From Mucilaginibacter sp. PAMB04168 (GTDB lineage: Bacteria > Bacteroidota > Bacteroidia > Sphingobacteriales > Sphingobacteriaceae): 64,000 bases of DNA. The stretch lies in contig NZ_CP155079.2 of assembly GCF_039634365.2 (NCBI RefSeq), forward strand, positions 5,313,079 to 5,377,078, read 5' to 3'. Below, in pieces: positions 50,443-59,571 of the stretch. How positions within the stretch are numbered: the stretch's first letter is position 1; each line of letters begins with the position of its first letter. The notes under the pieces were generated by a model, which worked only from the letters and a program-made list of their open reading frames with translations, searched no databases and was not told where the DNA came from. The translations under genes and the position numbers were made by a program.

Positions 50443-50820
50443 TTACGCCTTTTGCAGTACCTCGTTAATAGTTCGCTCTAACTCGTCCAAATCAAATGGC
50501 TTAGCCAGGTATGTTTCTGCACCGGCATGGCCGGCCAACAATTGGATATCACTATTGGCCGAAAAATATACCACAGGTATGTTTTTCAACTCTTCGTTAT
50601 TCTTAAGCGTTTGAGTAGCTACAATTCCGCCAGCATCAGGTATCCAATTATCCATTAAAATTACGCTTGGCATTACCGAAGATACTTTCTCAGTAATGTT
50701 ATTACAATCAGTAAAGGTATGTACTTCCCAGCCTTGCTCTTCCAATATGTACGCGCAAATCGAGAGAATATCTTCATCATCGTCGAAAATGACGATTTTC
50801 TTATCTTGGGTGTTATCCAT
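50443..50820 (-). CDS. Single-domain (CheY-like) response regulator
   Basis: A 125-residue receiver domain with no output domain. The acidic pocket is VIFDDDEDIL at 10-19, the phosphoacceptor Asp lies in VILMDNWIPDAGG, the switch Ser/Thr in VYFSANSD and the Lys in YLAKPFDLDEL. It would relay a signal by protein contact. No histidine kinase gene is adjacent. The heme oxygenase gene lies 100 bases upstream on the same strand; since heme oxygenases often supply biliverdin to phytochrome kinases, a functional link is possible but unproved. Confidence 0.93.
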   Translation of the reverse strand: MDNTQDKKIVIFDDDEDILSICAYILEEQGWEVHTFTDCNNITEKVSSVMPSVILMDNWIPDAGGIVATQTLKNNEELKNIPVVYFSANSDIQLLAGHAGAETYLAKPFDLDELERTINEVLQKA

Positions 50821-50920
50821 AGGTAAAATAGTGTAGTATTACAAACTTACAATATATTTTGTGTTCGAAATTTTATTATTTATAAAATTTTTTTCCTGGA
50901 TCGGTAAATGCAGTTTCGAG

Positions 50921-51481
50921 CTATCGGGCTGCCCATTCTTTAAACTTACCAAATGTTTGGTTGGCACTCTCAATCACTTCGGCAGCCTCGCCTTCAGATT
51001 TCACGCGGTTGTTTAAGGTTTGCTTAAACGTATCCCACATTAATTCAGTATTGTCTCCGTAACTGTTAAAAAAAGACAAGCCTGCACCATCTTTTATCTC
51101 CAATTGTTGTGCCATCATTTTACTAATGATTTTACCGCCCAACGTAGAGCCTTCAATTACATAAAGTGCGCCGTAAGCTTGCATGGTGTTTTGAATAGTA
51201 GGCAGCGTTGTCCCAAAAGCCTTCGCCTGAGGTGTTCCTCCCAAAGCCGTTATATCATTTGCCAGTGCCGCAGATTTACGACGTTGTTGGTAGTCGGGCA
51301 GCTCAGTGGCTGTTATATATCGGTCTATTTCTTGCTCCAAGCCACCAAAGTAAGTATAAAACAGCTGCAACAGGTCAATATAACCGTCGGTCGAACGTAT
51401 GGCTTTCATACGTTGGACCAGCATTTTTTCGAGCTGCTGGTGATTGGTTAATGTATGTTCTTTTAAAAGTTCAGAAAGCAT
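50921..51481 (-). CDS. Biliverdin-producing heme oxygenase-like protein
   Basis: A 186-residue all-helical heme oxygenase family protein, BphO-like, that opens heme to biliverdin, iron and CO. The probable proximal His14 lies in EHTLTNHQQLEKML, and the distal Gly-rich helix is ALYVIEGSTLGGKIISKMM, diagnostic of the bacteriophytochrome-associated group. It is cytosolic. No phytochrome gene is present in the window. Neighbours on the same strand are a comM-like gene upstream and a CheY-like regulator downstream. Alternatively it serves iron recovery from heme. Confidence 0.88.
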   Translation of the reverse strand: MLSELLKEHTLTNHQQLEKMLVQRMKAIRSTDGYIDLLQLFYTYFGGLEQEIDRYITATELPDYQQRRKSAALANDITALGGTPQAKAFGTTLPTIQNTMQAYGALYVIEGSTLGGKIISKMMAQQLEIKDGAGLSFFNSYGDNTELMWDTFKQTLNNRVKSEGEAAEVIESANQTFGKFKEWAAR

Positions 51482-51515
51482 TTTTACAGGGATAGATGTT
51501 TAAACGGGTTATTTA

Positions 51516-53057
51516 TCAATTACCGGCCCAACCTTCGCGGTCCAGGCTACGAAAATGTATCGCTTCAGCCAAATGTTCCATTTGTATTTCCGCACTTCCG
51601 GCCAAATCAGCAATCGTTCTGGCCACTTTCAAAATACGGTCGTAAGCCCTTGCAGACAGGCCCAATTTTTCCATCGCTTTCTTAAGCAGCATTTGGCCGG
51701 CCTCGCTTATCTTACATAAATCGCGCACCATTTGAGGACTCATCTGGGCGTTAGCATGCAAATCGGGTTTGATGCCAAAACGCTCTAACTGTATTTCTCG
51801 TGCTTTAATGACCCGCTCACGGATGCTCTCACTTTTTTCGGCAATACGCTCGGAGGTAAGCTCGTTAAAGTTAACAGGCGTTACCTCCACATGCAGGTCT
51901 ATACGATCAAGCAAAGGGCCCGATACCTTGCTCAAATACTTTTGTACCGCGCCCGGCGGGCATACACACTCTTTCTCAGGATGATTGTAGTAGCCGCACG
52001 GACAAGGGTTCATGCTGGCTACCAGCATGAAACTTGAGGGATAATCGACCGTAAACCGTGCCCTGGAGATGGTAACGCGGCGCTCTTCTAAAGGCTGACG
52101 CATTACTTCCAGCACACTGCGTTTAAACTCGGGCAGTTCATCTAAAAACAATACGCCGTTATGTGCCAGTGAGATTTCGCCCGGTTGGGGGTTACCCCCT
52201 CCGCCCACCAAAGCTACATCGCTAATGGTATGATGCGGAGACCGGAACGGGCGCGTAGTTACCAGTGCGTCGGCAGCAGCAAGCTTGCCGGCCACCGAGT
52301 GGATTTTCGTCGTCTCGAGCGATTCTTGTAAGCTTAGCGGCGGCATAATAGACGGCATACGCTTGGCCAACATAGTTTTGCCAGCTCCCGGCGGACCAAT
52401 CAATATAACATTGTGACCACCTGCAGCAGCAATTTCCAATGCGCGCTTAATATTCTCCTGACCTTTTACCTCGCTAAAATCGCTGGCGTAATTGCACAGG
52501 CTGTCATAAAATTCTTCCCTGGTATTTACAATAGTGCGTTGAAGGTCGGCATCGCCGTTAAAAAAGTCGGCTACCTGCTTAATACTTTCTACGCCGTAAA
52601 CTTCAAGGTCGTTTACTATGGCCGCTTCACGTGCATTCTGCTGAGGGAGGATAAAGCCCTTAAACCCTTCTTTACGTGCTTGTATGGCAATAGGTAGTGC
52701 TCCCCTGATTGGCTGCAAACCGCCATCAAGCGAAAGTTCACCCATAATAAGATACTTTTCCAATCCTTCGGCCTGCATTTGGCCGCTGGCCGCCAGGATG
52801 CCGGTGGCTATGGTTAGATCGTATGCAGAGCCTTCTTTACGTATATCGGCAGGGGCCATGTTAACCACCACCTGCTGCCGTGGCATTTTGTAATTGCAAT
52901 TCTTAAGGGCCGATTCGATGCGGAAATAGCTTTCTTTAATGGCTACATCGGGCAGGCCCACAATAAAGTATTTGGTTCCGGCAGCAATGTTCACCTCTAC
53001 GGTAATAGTAGTTGCCTGTATACCATAAACGGCGCTGCCAAAGGTTTTTACTAACAA
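51516..53057 (-). CDS. YifB/ComM-like Mg-chelatase-type AAA ATPase
   Basis: ComM-family protein of 513 residues; in other bacteria ComM is a hexameric helicase promoting branch migration during natural transformation. The N-terminal LonC-like domain includes YFIVGLPDVAIKES and VVVNMAPADIRKEGSAYDL. Walker A is VILIGPPGAGKTMLAKRM, Walker B LFLDELPEF, then the Cys-containing MNPCPCGYYNHPEKECVCPP insert and a C-terminal helical bundle. I chose TTG 53057 (MLVKTFGSAVYG) because the family starts there; an ATG at 53108 would add 17 hydrophobic residues with no counterpart. Confidence 0.93.
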   Translation of the reverse strand: MLVKTFGSAVYGIQATTITVEVNIAAGTKYFIVGLPDVAIKESYFRIESALKNCNYKMPRQQVVVNMAPADIRKEGSAYDLTIATGILAASGQMQAEGLEKYLIMGELSLDGGLQPIRGALPIAIQARKEGFKGFILPQQNAREAAIVNDLEVYGVESIKQVADFFNGDADLQRTIVNTREEFYDSLCNYASDFSEVKGQENIKRALEIAAAGGHNVILIGPPGAGKTMLAKRMPSIMPPLSLQESLETTKIHSVAGKLAAADALVTTRPFRSPHHTISDVALVGGGGNPQPGEISLAHNGVLFLDELPEFKRSVLEVMRQPLEERRVTISRARFTVDYPSSFMLVASMNPCPCGYYNHPEKECVCPPGAVQKYLSKVSGPLLDRIDLHVEVTPVNFNELTSERIAEKSESIRERVIKAREIQLERFGIKPDLHANAQMSPQMVRDLCKISEAGQMLLKKAMEKLGLSARAYDRILKVARTIADLAGSAEIQMEHLAEAIHFRSLDREGWAGN

Positions 53058-53244
53058 GGATGTAAGGCTAAAAAGTGAAGCAATAAATATATTAAATTTA
53101 TTGCCCATACCAACCAGTATATGTGGCTAAAGATGCTGACGTTGGTTATTACAGGTGCAACACCATGCAACTTGCTAAACCGACATTATACGCGTAATAC
53201 TATTTGCCGGTATTGTTTGAATAAGAAGAGTTGATGTAGTGTGC

Positions 53245-54483
53245 TTAAAAAATGCGCAGGGTGAGCAGGGTGATGTCATCTATGCGTTTGCCTTTGATAA
53301 TGCGGCTGAGATGATCCATGAGGGTTTGATTGAATTTGTCTGGCGAGAGGTGCCCGTTTTCGGTAACAAAATTTATAAGCTTGTTTTCGTTCCAGCGTAC
53401 ATCTTGTTCCAGCTCGTAGTCCATTAAGCCGTCGGTATAATTAAATACCAGGCTGCCCGGCTCAATCGTAACTTCGCCCTGGTTCACAAAGGGCAGTTCA
53501 TCAAAAACACCAATCATGGTGGTGCCTGTTTTGAGCAGGGTAGCCGTTTTTCCGTTTAGTAAGATAGTAGGATTGTGACCAGCGTTTACATAGCAAAGCT
53601 TACGGGTACGCTCGTTATACTTAGCTAAAAACAGGGTAATAAACCGCTCGCCTTTTGTGTTCCTTATCACAATATCATTTAGCCGCTTTACTACAGTAGC
53701 CAGGTCCCTCTCTACCGTTGCCCAAGCACGCAAACTGGCCTGAAAGTTAGCCATAAGCAAGGCAGCCGAAATTCCTTTGCCTGACACGTCGGCAATGCAC
53801 CACAGAAATTCGTCTTCGTTAAGCCTGAAAAAGTCGAAATAATCGCCGCCGATGTCCTGATGAGGCAGGTATTTTGCGCTGGCTTCAACCGCGGCATCCT
53901 TGTGAATCTTAACCGGGATAAGCATGTTCTGTACCTCAACGGCCAGTTCCATTTCCCGCTGAAAACGCTCGGCCTGCAGCCGCTCTCTGAAAAGCTTCTT
54001 ATTCTCTAACGCTACCACAATCACGTTAATAAGCGTTTGCATAAAGTTCAAATCGTTGCTCATCATCTCACCCGAAAGGGTAAAATCGCCGATGAGGGCA
54101 TAAGCAAGCGGTTTATTTTTGTGGTATATGGGGATGAAGTAATTATAGGAATTGAGCACAGCATCCGTGTAGCCTTTAAGCGCTGTAGGTGCCTTTACTT
54201 TTTTAAGCAGTGAGCAGGCTTTGTGTAAAACCGAAACCCCCTCAAAATCACCGCCGTATTTAGATACGCATACGAAGCCGCCCTGCTTTTCAATTAAAAA
54301 CCGGAGCTTCCCTACCTGAAGGTAATTTTTCAAAATAACTTCAAGCATTTGGAGCAATACAGGTGCAGCCGTATTTTTATTGATAGCCTGCGTTACTTCC
54401 AGTAACGAATTTAATTCCCACTGCCTTTTAAGCAATAGTTTAATTAACTCGTCTTCGCCTGAACCCTCGTCAATAATATGCAT
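53245..54483 (-). CDS. GAF-like sensor with PP2C (SpoIIE/RsbU) phosphatase
   Basis: A 412-residue cytosolic protein. Residues about 25-170 look like a GAF sensor, then a short coiled linker (FRERLQAERFQREMELAVEV). The PP2C/SpoIIE phosphatase follows (about 190-410) with the metal-binding GGDYFDFFRL and ADVSGKGISAALLMANFQ, VNAGHNPTILL and YTDGLMD. Such proteins dephosphorylate anti-sigma antagonists in partner-switching pathways. No anti-sigma factor or antagonist gene lies nearby, so its target is unknown. It is a single minus-strand gene. Confidence 0.93.
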   Translation of the reverse strand: MHIIDEGSGEDELIKLLLKRQWELNSLLEVTQAINKNTAAPVLLQMLEVILKNYLQVGKLRFLIEKQGGFVCVSKYGGDFEGVSVLHKACSLLKKVKAPTALKGYTDAVLNSYNYFIPIYHKNKPLAYALIGDFTLSGEMMSNDLNFMQTLINVIVVALENKKLFRERLQAERFQREMELAVEVQNMLIPVKIHKDAAVEASAKYLPHQDIGGDYFDFFRLNEDEFLWCIADVSGKGISAALLMANFQASLRAWATVERDLATVVKRLNDIVIRNTKGERFITLFLAKYNERTRKLCYVNAGHNPTILLNGKTATLLKTGTTMIGVFDELPFVNQGEVTIEPGSLVFNYTDGLMDYELEQDVRWNENKLINFVTENGHLSPDKFNQTLMDHLSRIIKGKRIDDITLLTLRIF

Positions 54484-54521
54484 TCGTTGTTTTGGAAGTT
54501 TCTAAATTATGAAAAATAGAC

Positions 54522-55655
54522 TTACAATCTTATGTTTTGTGATTTTATATCAAAAGCATCTCGCAGGCCGGTAGTAACCAGGTTAAAGGCATATACCATC
54601 AGCATAATAGCCAGTCCGGGTAAAATAGCTAAGTAGGCTGCGTTCATAATAATATAACCGTAATATTCGCGTATCATACCACCCCAGGTGGGCACCGGCG
54701 GCTGTGCGCCAAAACCTAAAAAGCTTAACCCGGCTTCAAGCAATATAGCTGATGCAAAGTTGGATGCGGCAATAACCAATACAGGTCCCGCCATATTGGG
54801 TAATATATGCCTTGCAATAATACGCCCGTTGGTATAGCCTAAAGCGCGTGCGGCCTCAATAAACTCGGCCTGCTTTAAGCTGATGACCTGCCCGCGTACC
54901 AGGCGTGCAGCCTCTACCCACATAGAAAGACCTACGGCAATAAATATTTGCCATAAGCCCTTGCCCAACGCAAACGACAGGGCAATAACCAGCAATAAGG
55001 CCGGTAATGACCATAAGATATTCATTAACCAGCTCAATGCAGCATCAATCCAGCCGCCGTAGTAGCCTGCTAACGCACCTATGGTAACACCAATAAACAA
55101 GCTGATTAAAACGGCCATTAAACCCACGGCTAATGATACACGTGCACCAAGTATAACCCGGCTTAGCATATCGCGTCCATAATGATCGCTGCCCAGCCAG
55201 AACGTTCGGGTAGTAATGTTCCCCTTTTCAAATGCACTTAACCTTTTTGCCGCATCAAGCTTTACAACGTTTGGAGGTAATGGGTATGACCGCCGCTCGG
55301 GCTTGTCTTCGTCGCTCAGGTATTGGTCAACTATTACAGAGTCTCCCTTGAGCCGGTAGTTGGTGATTGGTATTTCCTGGTATAGCGAAGGCTGCCCAGA
55401 AAGCATACGGGTAAACAAGTTAACTTCTTCTACTTTTTCGGGCTTAGGCAGCTGTAGTAGTGTAAACGTGGCTCCCGGCTTTTTCAAACTTAAAGGCAGC
55501 GACATATTGTTGGCATTGGGGCTATCATCGGGCATAATTAAATAACCCGTTAGGGCAGTGAATACAGCCACTATAATGATGGCCAAACCGGCCAACGCCC
55601 ATTTATTGCGTTTAAAAATTTTCCAGGTACGTTGTGCAGGGGTAAGCGTACTCAA
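54522..55655 (-). CDS. ABC peptide transporter permease (OppC/DppC-like)
   Basis: Inner-membrane permease of a dipeptide/oligopeptide/nickel ABC importer or exporter. The first membrane helix (WALAGLAIIIVAVFTALTG) is followed by a ~100-residue periplasmic insert, then the BPD_transp_1 domain with five helices and the EAA loop EAARALGYTNGRIIARHILP. 377 residues; the insert makes it longer than E. coli OppC. The start is TTG 55655, with no nearby in-frame ATG. Its usual partners (OppB, OppD/F, binding protein) are absent here, so it may be scattered as in other Bacteroidota. Confidence 0.92.
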   Translation of the reverse strand: MSTLTPAQRTWKIFKRNKWALAGLAIIIVAVFTALTGYLIMPDDSPNANNMSLPLSLKKPGATFTLLQLPKPEKVEEVNLFTRMLSGQPSLYQEIPITNYRLKGDSVIVDQYLSDEDKPERRSYPLPPNVVKLDAAKRLSAFEKGNITTRTFWLGSDHYGRDMLSRVILGARVSLAVGLMAVLISLFIGVTIGALAGYYGGWIDAALSWLMNILWSLPALLLVIALSFALGKGLWQIFIAVGLSMWVEAARLVRGQVISLKQAEFIEAARALGYTNGRIIARHILPNMAGPVLVIAASNFASAILLEAGLSFLGFGAQPPVPTWGGMIREYYGYIIMNAAYLAILPGLAIMLMVYAFNLVTTGLRDAFDIKSQNIRL

Positions 55656-55893
55656 AGCAGATAGTTTAAATTCCGGTCAATATCGCTTTTTATACCAGTA
55701 TTGAGAAATTTAAATACACTGGCACATAATCAGCACAAAAATTAACCACAAAAGTAGGCTTTGAGGGGATTTTAAAGGACACTTGAGCGTAAGACATTTG
55801 TAATAAATTTGTTTCCCAATTAAACATTTTAACTCAGGCGTGTCAAAACACTATAATGCTTTTGCTTAAAGTGCTTAAACTGTACTTTGGCAT

Positions 55894-55901
55894 TAGCTTT
55901 G
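55894..55901 (+). promoter_or_regulatory. -7 box for OmpA lipoprotein gene
   Basis: TAGCTTTG fits TAnnTTTG, 35 nt before the ATG at 55937. No -33 TTTG at standard spacing. Confidence 0.5.
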
Positions 55902-55936
55902 CAATATTGCAGTGACAATAAAGATACTCAAACCGT

Positions 55937-56620
55937 ATGAAGACGTTTAAATTTAAAACAGCCGTTGTAGCAGTAGCACTAGCTACTGCCAGTTTAATTG
56001 GCTCTGGCTGTAACTCATTAACTAAAACACAAAAAGGTGCTGCGATTGGTGCAGGCGCTGGTGGTACAATAGGTGCTCTGATTGGTAAAAGTGCAGGTAA
56101 CACCGCGTTAGGTGCTATTATTGGTGGTGCAGTAGGTGGTACTGCAGGTGCTTTTATTGGCCGTAAAATGGACAGGCAAGCTGCTGAAATAAAACAAACT
56201 GTACCAGGAGCTACTGTTGAGCGCCAGGGTGAAGGTATATTAGTAAAATTCGATTCAGGTATTTTATTTGATGTGGATAAGACCGCTTTAAAATCAGCTG
56301 CGAGAACAAATCTTCAAAACCTGGCTACCTCATTAACCAACAATCCGCAAACCAACATTCTTATTGTAGGTCATACCGATAATACCGGTAGCGCCAGCCA
56401 TAACCAGGATTTATCGGTTCGTCGTGCAGAGGCGGTTAAAGCTTACATTGTTTCTAATGGCGTGGGTTCAGGCCGTTTGAATACACAGGGTAAAGGTTTT
56501 AACGAGCCTATTGCCGATAATTCAACAGATAGCGGTCGGGCGCAAAACCGCCGCGTGGAAGTTGTTATTGTAGCAAACGACCAACTTAAGCAAGAGGCTA
56601 AGCAAAGTGCCGGTAACTAA
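55937..56620 (+). CDS. OmpA-family lipoprotein with glycine zipper
   Basis: A 227-residue outer-membrane-anchored lipoprotein. The lipobox is IGSGC (Cys about 25). Residues about 34-75 are a glycine-zipper segment (GAAIGAGAGGTIGALIGKSA) that packs in membranes. The C-terminal OmpA domain (about 100-215) binds peptidoglycan through VGHTDNTGSASHNQDLSVRR and the closing GRAQNRRVEVVI. This YiaD/Pal-like layout ties the outer membrane to the cell wall. Single gene with its own promoter box and hairpin terminator. Confidence 0.95.
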   Translation: MKTFKFKTAVVAVALATASLIGSGCNSLTKTQKGAAIGAGAGGTIGALIGKSAGNTALGAIIGGAVGGTAGAFIGRKMDRQAAEIKQTVPGATVERQGEGILVKFDSGILFDVDKTALKSAARTNLQNLATSLTNNPQTNILIVGHTDNTGSASHNQDLSVRRAEAVKAYIVSNGVGSGRLNTQGKGFNEPIADNSTDSGRAQNRRVEVVIVANDQLKQEAKQSAGN

Positions 56621-56645
56621 GAAATAAGTATTAATAGTTTTTTTT

Positions 56646-56675
56646 AAAGCCCTTTGCTTAAACGCAAAGGGCTTT
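56646..56675 (+). terminator. Hairpin terminator
   Basis: AAAGCCCTTTGC pairs exactly with GCAAAGGGCTTT over a TTAAAC loop, followed by CTTGTTTTT. It ends the OmpA lipoprotein gene. Confidence 0.88.
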
Positions 56676-56760
56676 CTTGTTTTTGTCAATTGGTTACCTG
56701 AATGTTAGGGCTCGTTGTTTTAAACGCTTACATTTACGAGCAACTTAAACCTGCACAACC

Positions 56761-57159
56761 ATGAGCATCACTTACCAATTTGACGTTTTACCCAACACCG
56801 AAGCAATTATTGACCTGTACAATAGCTCAACTATAGTACGGCCAACCAATGATAAAGACCGCATAAGTAATATGTACGCTAACTCTAATCTGGTTGCCAC
56901 TGCCTGGCATGACGACCTGCTGGTAGGTGTAGCCCGTTCGTTAACTGATTTTAGCTATAGCTGTTACCTATCTGATTTAGCCGTGCGAAAGGAATACCAG
57001 CACCAGGGGATAGGGAAGCAACTGGTCTGGCTTACCAAGCAAAAGTTGGGTGATCAGTGTATGTTGCTGCTGTTGGCCGCACCTGCTGCTATAGAGTATT
57101 ATCCTAAAATAGGTATGGATAAAGTGGATAGTGGGTTTATTATTAAACGCGAGCAATAA
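56761..57159 (+). CDS. GNAT-family N-acetyltransferase
   Basis: A 132-residue acetyltransferase. The acetyl-CoA site is LAVRKEYQHQGIGKQLVWL (motif A, R/QxxGxG/A). The preceding strands LLVGVARSLTDFSYSCYLSD and the end IEYYPKIGMDKVDSGFII match small GNATs that resemble YjdJ/ArsN-like proteins. The substrate is unknown. It is a single gene followed by the hairpin at 57345-57374. Confidence 0.9.
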   Translation: MSITYQFDVLPNTEAIIDLYNSSTIVRPTNDKDRISNMYANSNLVATAWHDDLLVGVARSLTDFSYSCYLSDLAVRKEYQHQGIGKQLVWLTKQKLGDQCMLLLLAAPAAIEYYPKIGMDKVDSGFIIKREQ

Positions 57160-57344
57160 AGAGAAATATTAAAAATCTAAAACCATAATTAACCTACGTT
57201 GTTGTTACGCTGTTTAAATGGGCTCAGCAGTAATTGAAGCAAGGATGCTTTTAATTCGACGCAAACCATACTTAAAGTGATGTGTAAATCTTTATCAAAT
57301 ATTTCGTAAGCTAACTCTAAACCAACACCTATAAACTTAAGTTT

Positions 57345-57374
57345 AAAGGGCAGGCTAATAGCTTGCCCTTTTTT
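57345..57374 (+). terminator. Hairpin terminator
   Basis: AAAGGGCA-g-GCT and AGC-t-TGCCCTTT pair with a single interior mismatch over an AAT loop, followed by TTTT. It lies between the GNAT gene and the membrane protein gene at 57410. Confidence 0.8.
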
Positions 57375-57409
57375 AATAACATTGCACAAAAATAGTTAAG
57401 CGTATAATT

Positions 57410-58381
57410 TTGACCGGTACTGCAAAAAAATGGATTTCCTGGTTAGTTAAGGCCATCGTGCTGATACTGGCTTTTGTATTTATTTACCGCCGGCTAAACC
57501 ATAATAACGAACTCAAACATTTTCAGGAATTAATAACGCAAGTAAACCGGGCTAAAGCCATCATAATTGTATCGCTGGTGGTATTGCTAATGCTGGTTAA
57601 TTGGCTGCTGGAGGCTATGAAATGGCGCTACCTTACCGCTAAGTGGTCGCCTATTACGCTATGGCAATCTATAGAGTCGGTTTTTTGTGGACTAACCTGG
57701 GCCATATTCACACCTAATCGCCTGGGCGAATATGGCGGACGGGTAATGTTTTTACCCCCTCGCCGGCGTTTGCATGGTGTGTTTGCTATGGCGGTAGGCT
57801 CTTTTGGTCAAAACGTAGTTACCAGTGTAATGGGGGCAAGCTCCCTGCTTTGGTTTGTATATTATTTTTTAAATGTAAACAAATGGCTGTTTGTAGGTTT
57901 GCTGAGCACAGGCATTGGTTACATGCTTATGATGCTAATTTTTTACTTTAACGTACGCTGGCTGGTATTCTTGCTCAATAGTGTTCCATTCCTTAAAAAG
58001 TATCATCGCTTTTTTGATGTAATGAAAAGGTATCATTTTGCGGAGCTATTCCGTATTATGGGATATTGTGTAGCAAGGTTTGCAGTTTTTTCATTACAAT
58101 ATTACCTCATCATTCATTTGCTGTTACCTGAAATACCCATGGTGAAAATGATGCTGCTGGTGTTTGTATTCTTTTTTATTCAGTCGGCCTTGCCTACTAT
58201 TGATGTGGTTGATATTGGCATACGTAGCGCCACGGCCGATAAATTGTTTGAGTACGTTACCCACCAGCATATAGTGGTGATTGCGGCAGTGGCATTAATT
58301 TGGTTTACTAATTTGATTGTACCGGCTATTTTAGGATCGGTGTTTGTTTTAAAAGTTAAGTTCTTTGATAATAATATATAG
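57410..58381 (+). CDS. LPG synthase TM-like (UPF0104) membrane protein
   Basis: A 323-residue integral membrane protein of the lysylphosphatidylglycerol-synthase-TM/UPF0104 superfamily. About eight hydrophobic spans are visible. The conserved loop TPNRLGEYGGRVMFL (a GE..R motif) lies near residue 100, and the LPTIDVVDIGIRSATADKLF segment matches the family C-terminal signature. These proteins are often linked to lipid or glycolipid movement across membranes. It starts at TTG 57410, with no nearby ATG in frame. The GT2 gene overlaps its end by 17 bases, so they are translationally coupled. Confidence 0.85.
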   Translation: MTGTAKKWISWLVKAIVLILAFVFIYRRLNHNNELKHFQELITQVNRAKAIIIVSLVVLLMLVNWLLEAMKWRYLTAKWSPITLWQSIESVFCGLTWAIFTPNRLGEYGGRVMFLPPRRRLHGVFAMAVGSFGQNVVTSVMGASSLLWFVYYFLNVNKWLFVGLLSTGIGYMLMMLIFYFNVRWLVFLLNSVPFLKKYHRFFDVMKRYHFAELFRIMGYCVARFAVFSLQYYLIIHLLLPEIPMVKMMLLVFVFFFIQSALPTIDVVDIGIRSATADKLFEYVTHQHIVVIAAVALIWFTNLIVPAILGSVFVLKVKFFDNNI

Positions 58382-59501
58382 CTCCATAGCGCTGCTGCTT
58401 ACCGGTTTGTACCTGGTAGTGCTTATTTACTTAATGAAAGGATGGGCTGCCTTACGGCACCCAACAAAAAAGATTGAGACCGCGTTATTGCGCACTAAAG
58501 TAACTTTGTTAATTGCCGCACGCAACGAGGAAGAGAACATACGCCTTACTATTGAGGACATTTTAGCGCAGGATTATCCTAAACACCTGCTAGAGGTTAT
58601 CATTGTAGACGACCACTCTACCGATAGTACTGCCGATATTATACGCAGCTATGCCCCACATGGAATTAAGTTATTGCAGCTTAATGAGGCTCAAAAGCTA
58701 AACTCTTATAAAAAGAAAGCCATTGCCGAAGCCATCCGCCTGTCAACCGGTGATTTGATGGTGGCTACCGATGCCGACTGCCGCATGGGCGCCCAGTGGC
58801 TAAGCAGCGTGGTATCCTACTTTGAAACCCAGAACTGGGTAATGATCTCATCACCGGTTAATTACTTTCAGGAAAAATCATTGTTTGAACGGTTGCAAAC
58901 ACTCGAGTTCTCTTACCTTATTGGCATAGGAGCGGCCTTTATTGGCAACAAGCGCGCTTCAACCTGCAATGGCGCTAATTTAGCCTACCGTAAAGACGTG
59001 TTTTATGAAGTAGGCGGCTTTAAGGGAATTGACGACCTGGCCAGCGGAGATGACGAGCTACTGCTACAAAAGGTTGCGGAGCGCTATCCCGGCAGAATTG
59101 GCTTTTTGAAACAGCGCGAAGCCATTGTTTATACGCACGCAAAGCCTAACCTTACAGAGTTTTTACAGCAGCGCCGCCGCTGGGCTTCTAAATCAACAAA
59201 GTATAAAGACAAAAGCGTTGTAGCGCTGGCCGTTTGTATCTGGCTGTTCAATTTGAGCTTACTGGTTAATTCACTATTGGGTTTTTACAATGTTGCGTTC
59301 TGGAAACTGTTTGGACTGCAGATGCTGCTTAAATTTGTTTTTGAAGCCGCTTTCCTGATGCCTATCATGTCTTTTTTTAAACGCTCGGGGCTGGTTATGC
59401 TGTTAATTATTTTGTCGCCTATACATATTCTGTATTTTGTATATGTAGGATTAATCGGCAACACAAGCAAGTACTCATGGAAGGGCCGTGTTGTAAAATA
59501 G
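58365..59501 (+). CDS. Membrane-bound family 2 glycosyltransferase
   Basis: A 378-residue GT2 enzyme with an N-terminal membrane span (about residues 3-24), a GT-A domain and two or three C-terminal spans. Motifs: TLLIAARNEEENIR, VIIVDDHSTDST, VATDADCRMG (DxD metal site) and the ASGDDELL plus QQRRRWASKS (ED and QxxRW) typical of processive-type polymerases such as chitin/hyaluronan/cellulose-like synthases. Start TTG 58365 overlaps the upstream gene by 17 bases. With its partner it may make and move a glycolipid or glycan; this is inference. Confidence 0.9.
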   Translation: MIIIYSSIALLLTGLYLVVLIYLMKGWAALRHPTKKIETALLRTKVTLLIAARNEEENIRLTIEDILAQDYPKHLLEVIIVDDHSTDSTADIIRSYAPHGIKLLQLNEAQKLNSYKKKAIAEAIRLSTGDLMVATDADCRMGAQWLSSVVSYFETQNWVMISSPVNYFQEKSLFERLQTLEFSYLIGIGAAFIGNKRASTCNGANLAYRKDVFYEVGGFKGIDDLASGDDELLLQKVAERYPGRIGFLKQREAIVYTHAKPNLTEFLQQRRRWASKSTKYKDKSVVALAVCIWLFNLSLLVNSLLGFYNVAFWKLFGLQMLLKFVFEAAFLMPIMSFFKRSGLVMLLIILSPIHILYFVYVGLIGNTSKYSWKGRVVK

Positions 59502-59571
59502 CACATAAATTTAACATAACAAACCGGGGGTTGCGCTGTCATATAAGAGGGTTACTCAACAGCCCCTACCC

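Noticed and set aside
53058..53108. Signal peptide on the ComM-like protein
   Set aside because: The hydrophobic extension arises only if translation starts at ATG 53108; the family starts at the MLVKTFG position and is cytosolic.
57189..57389. 66-codon minus-strand frame after the GNAT gene
   Set aside because: It covers the terminator hairpin at 57345-57374, has no family resemblance and no promoter or start context.
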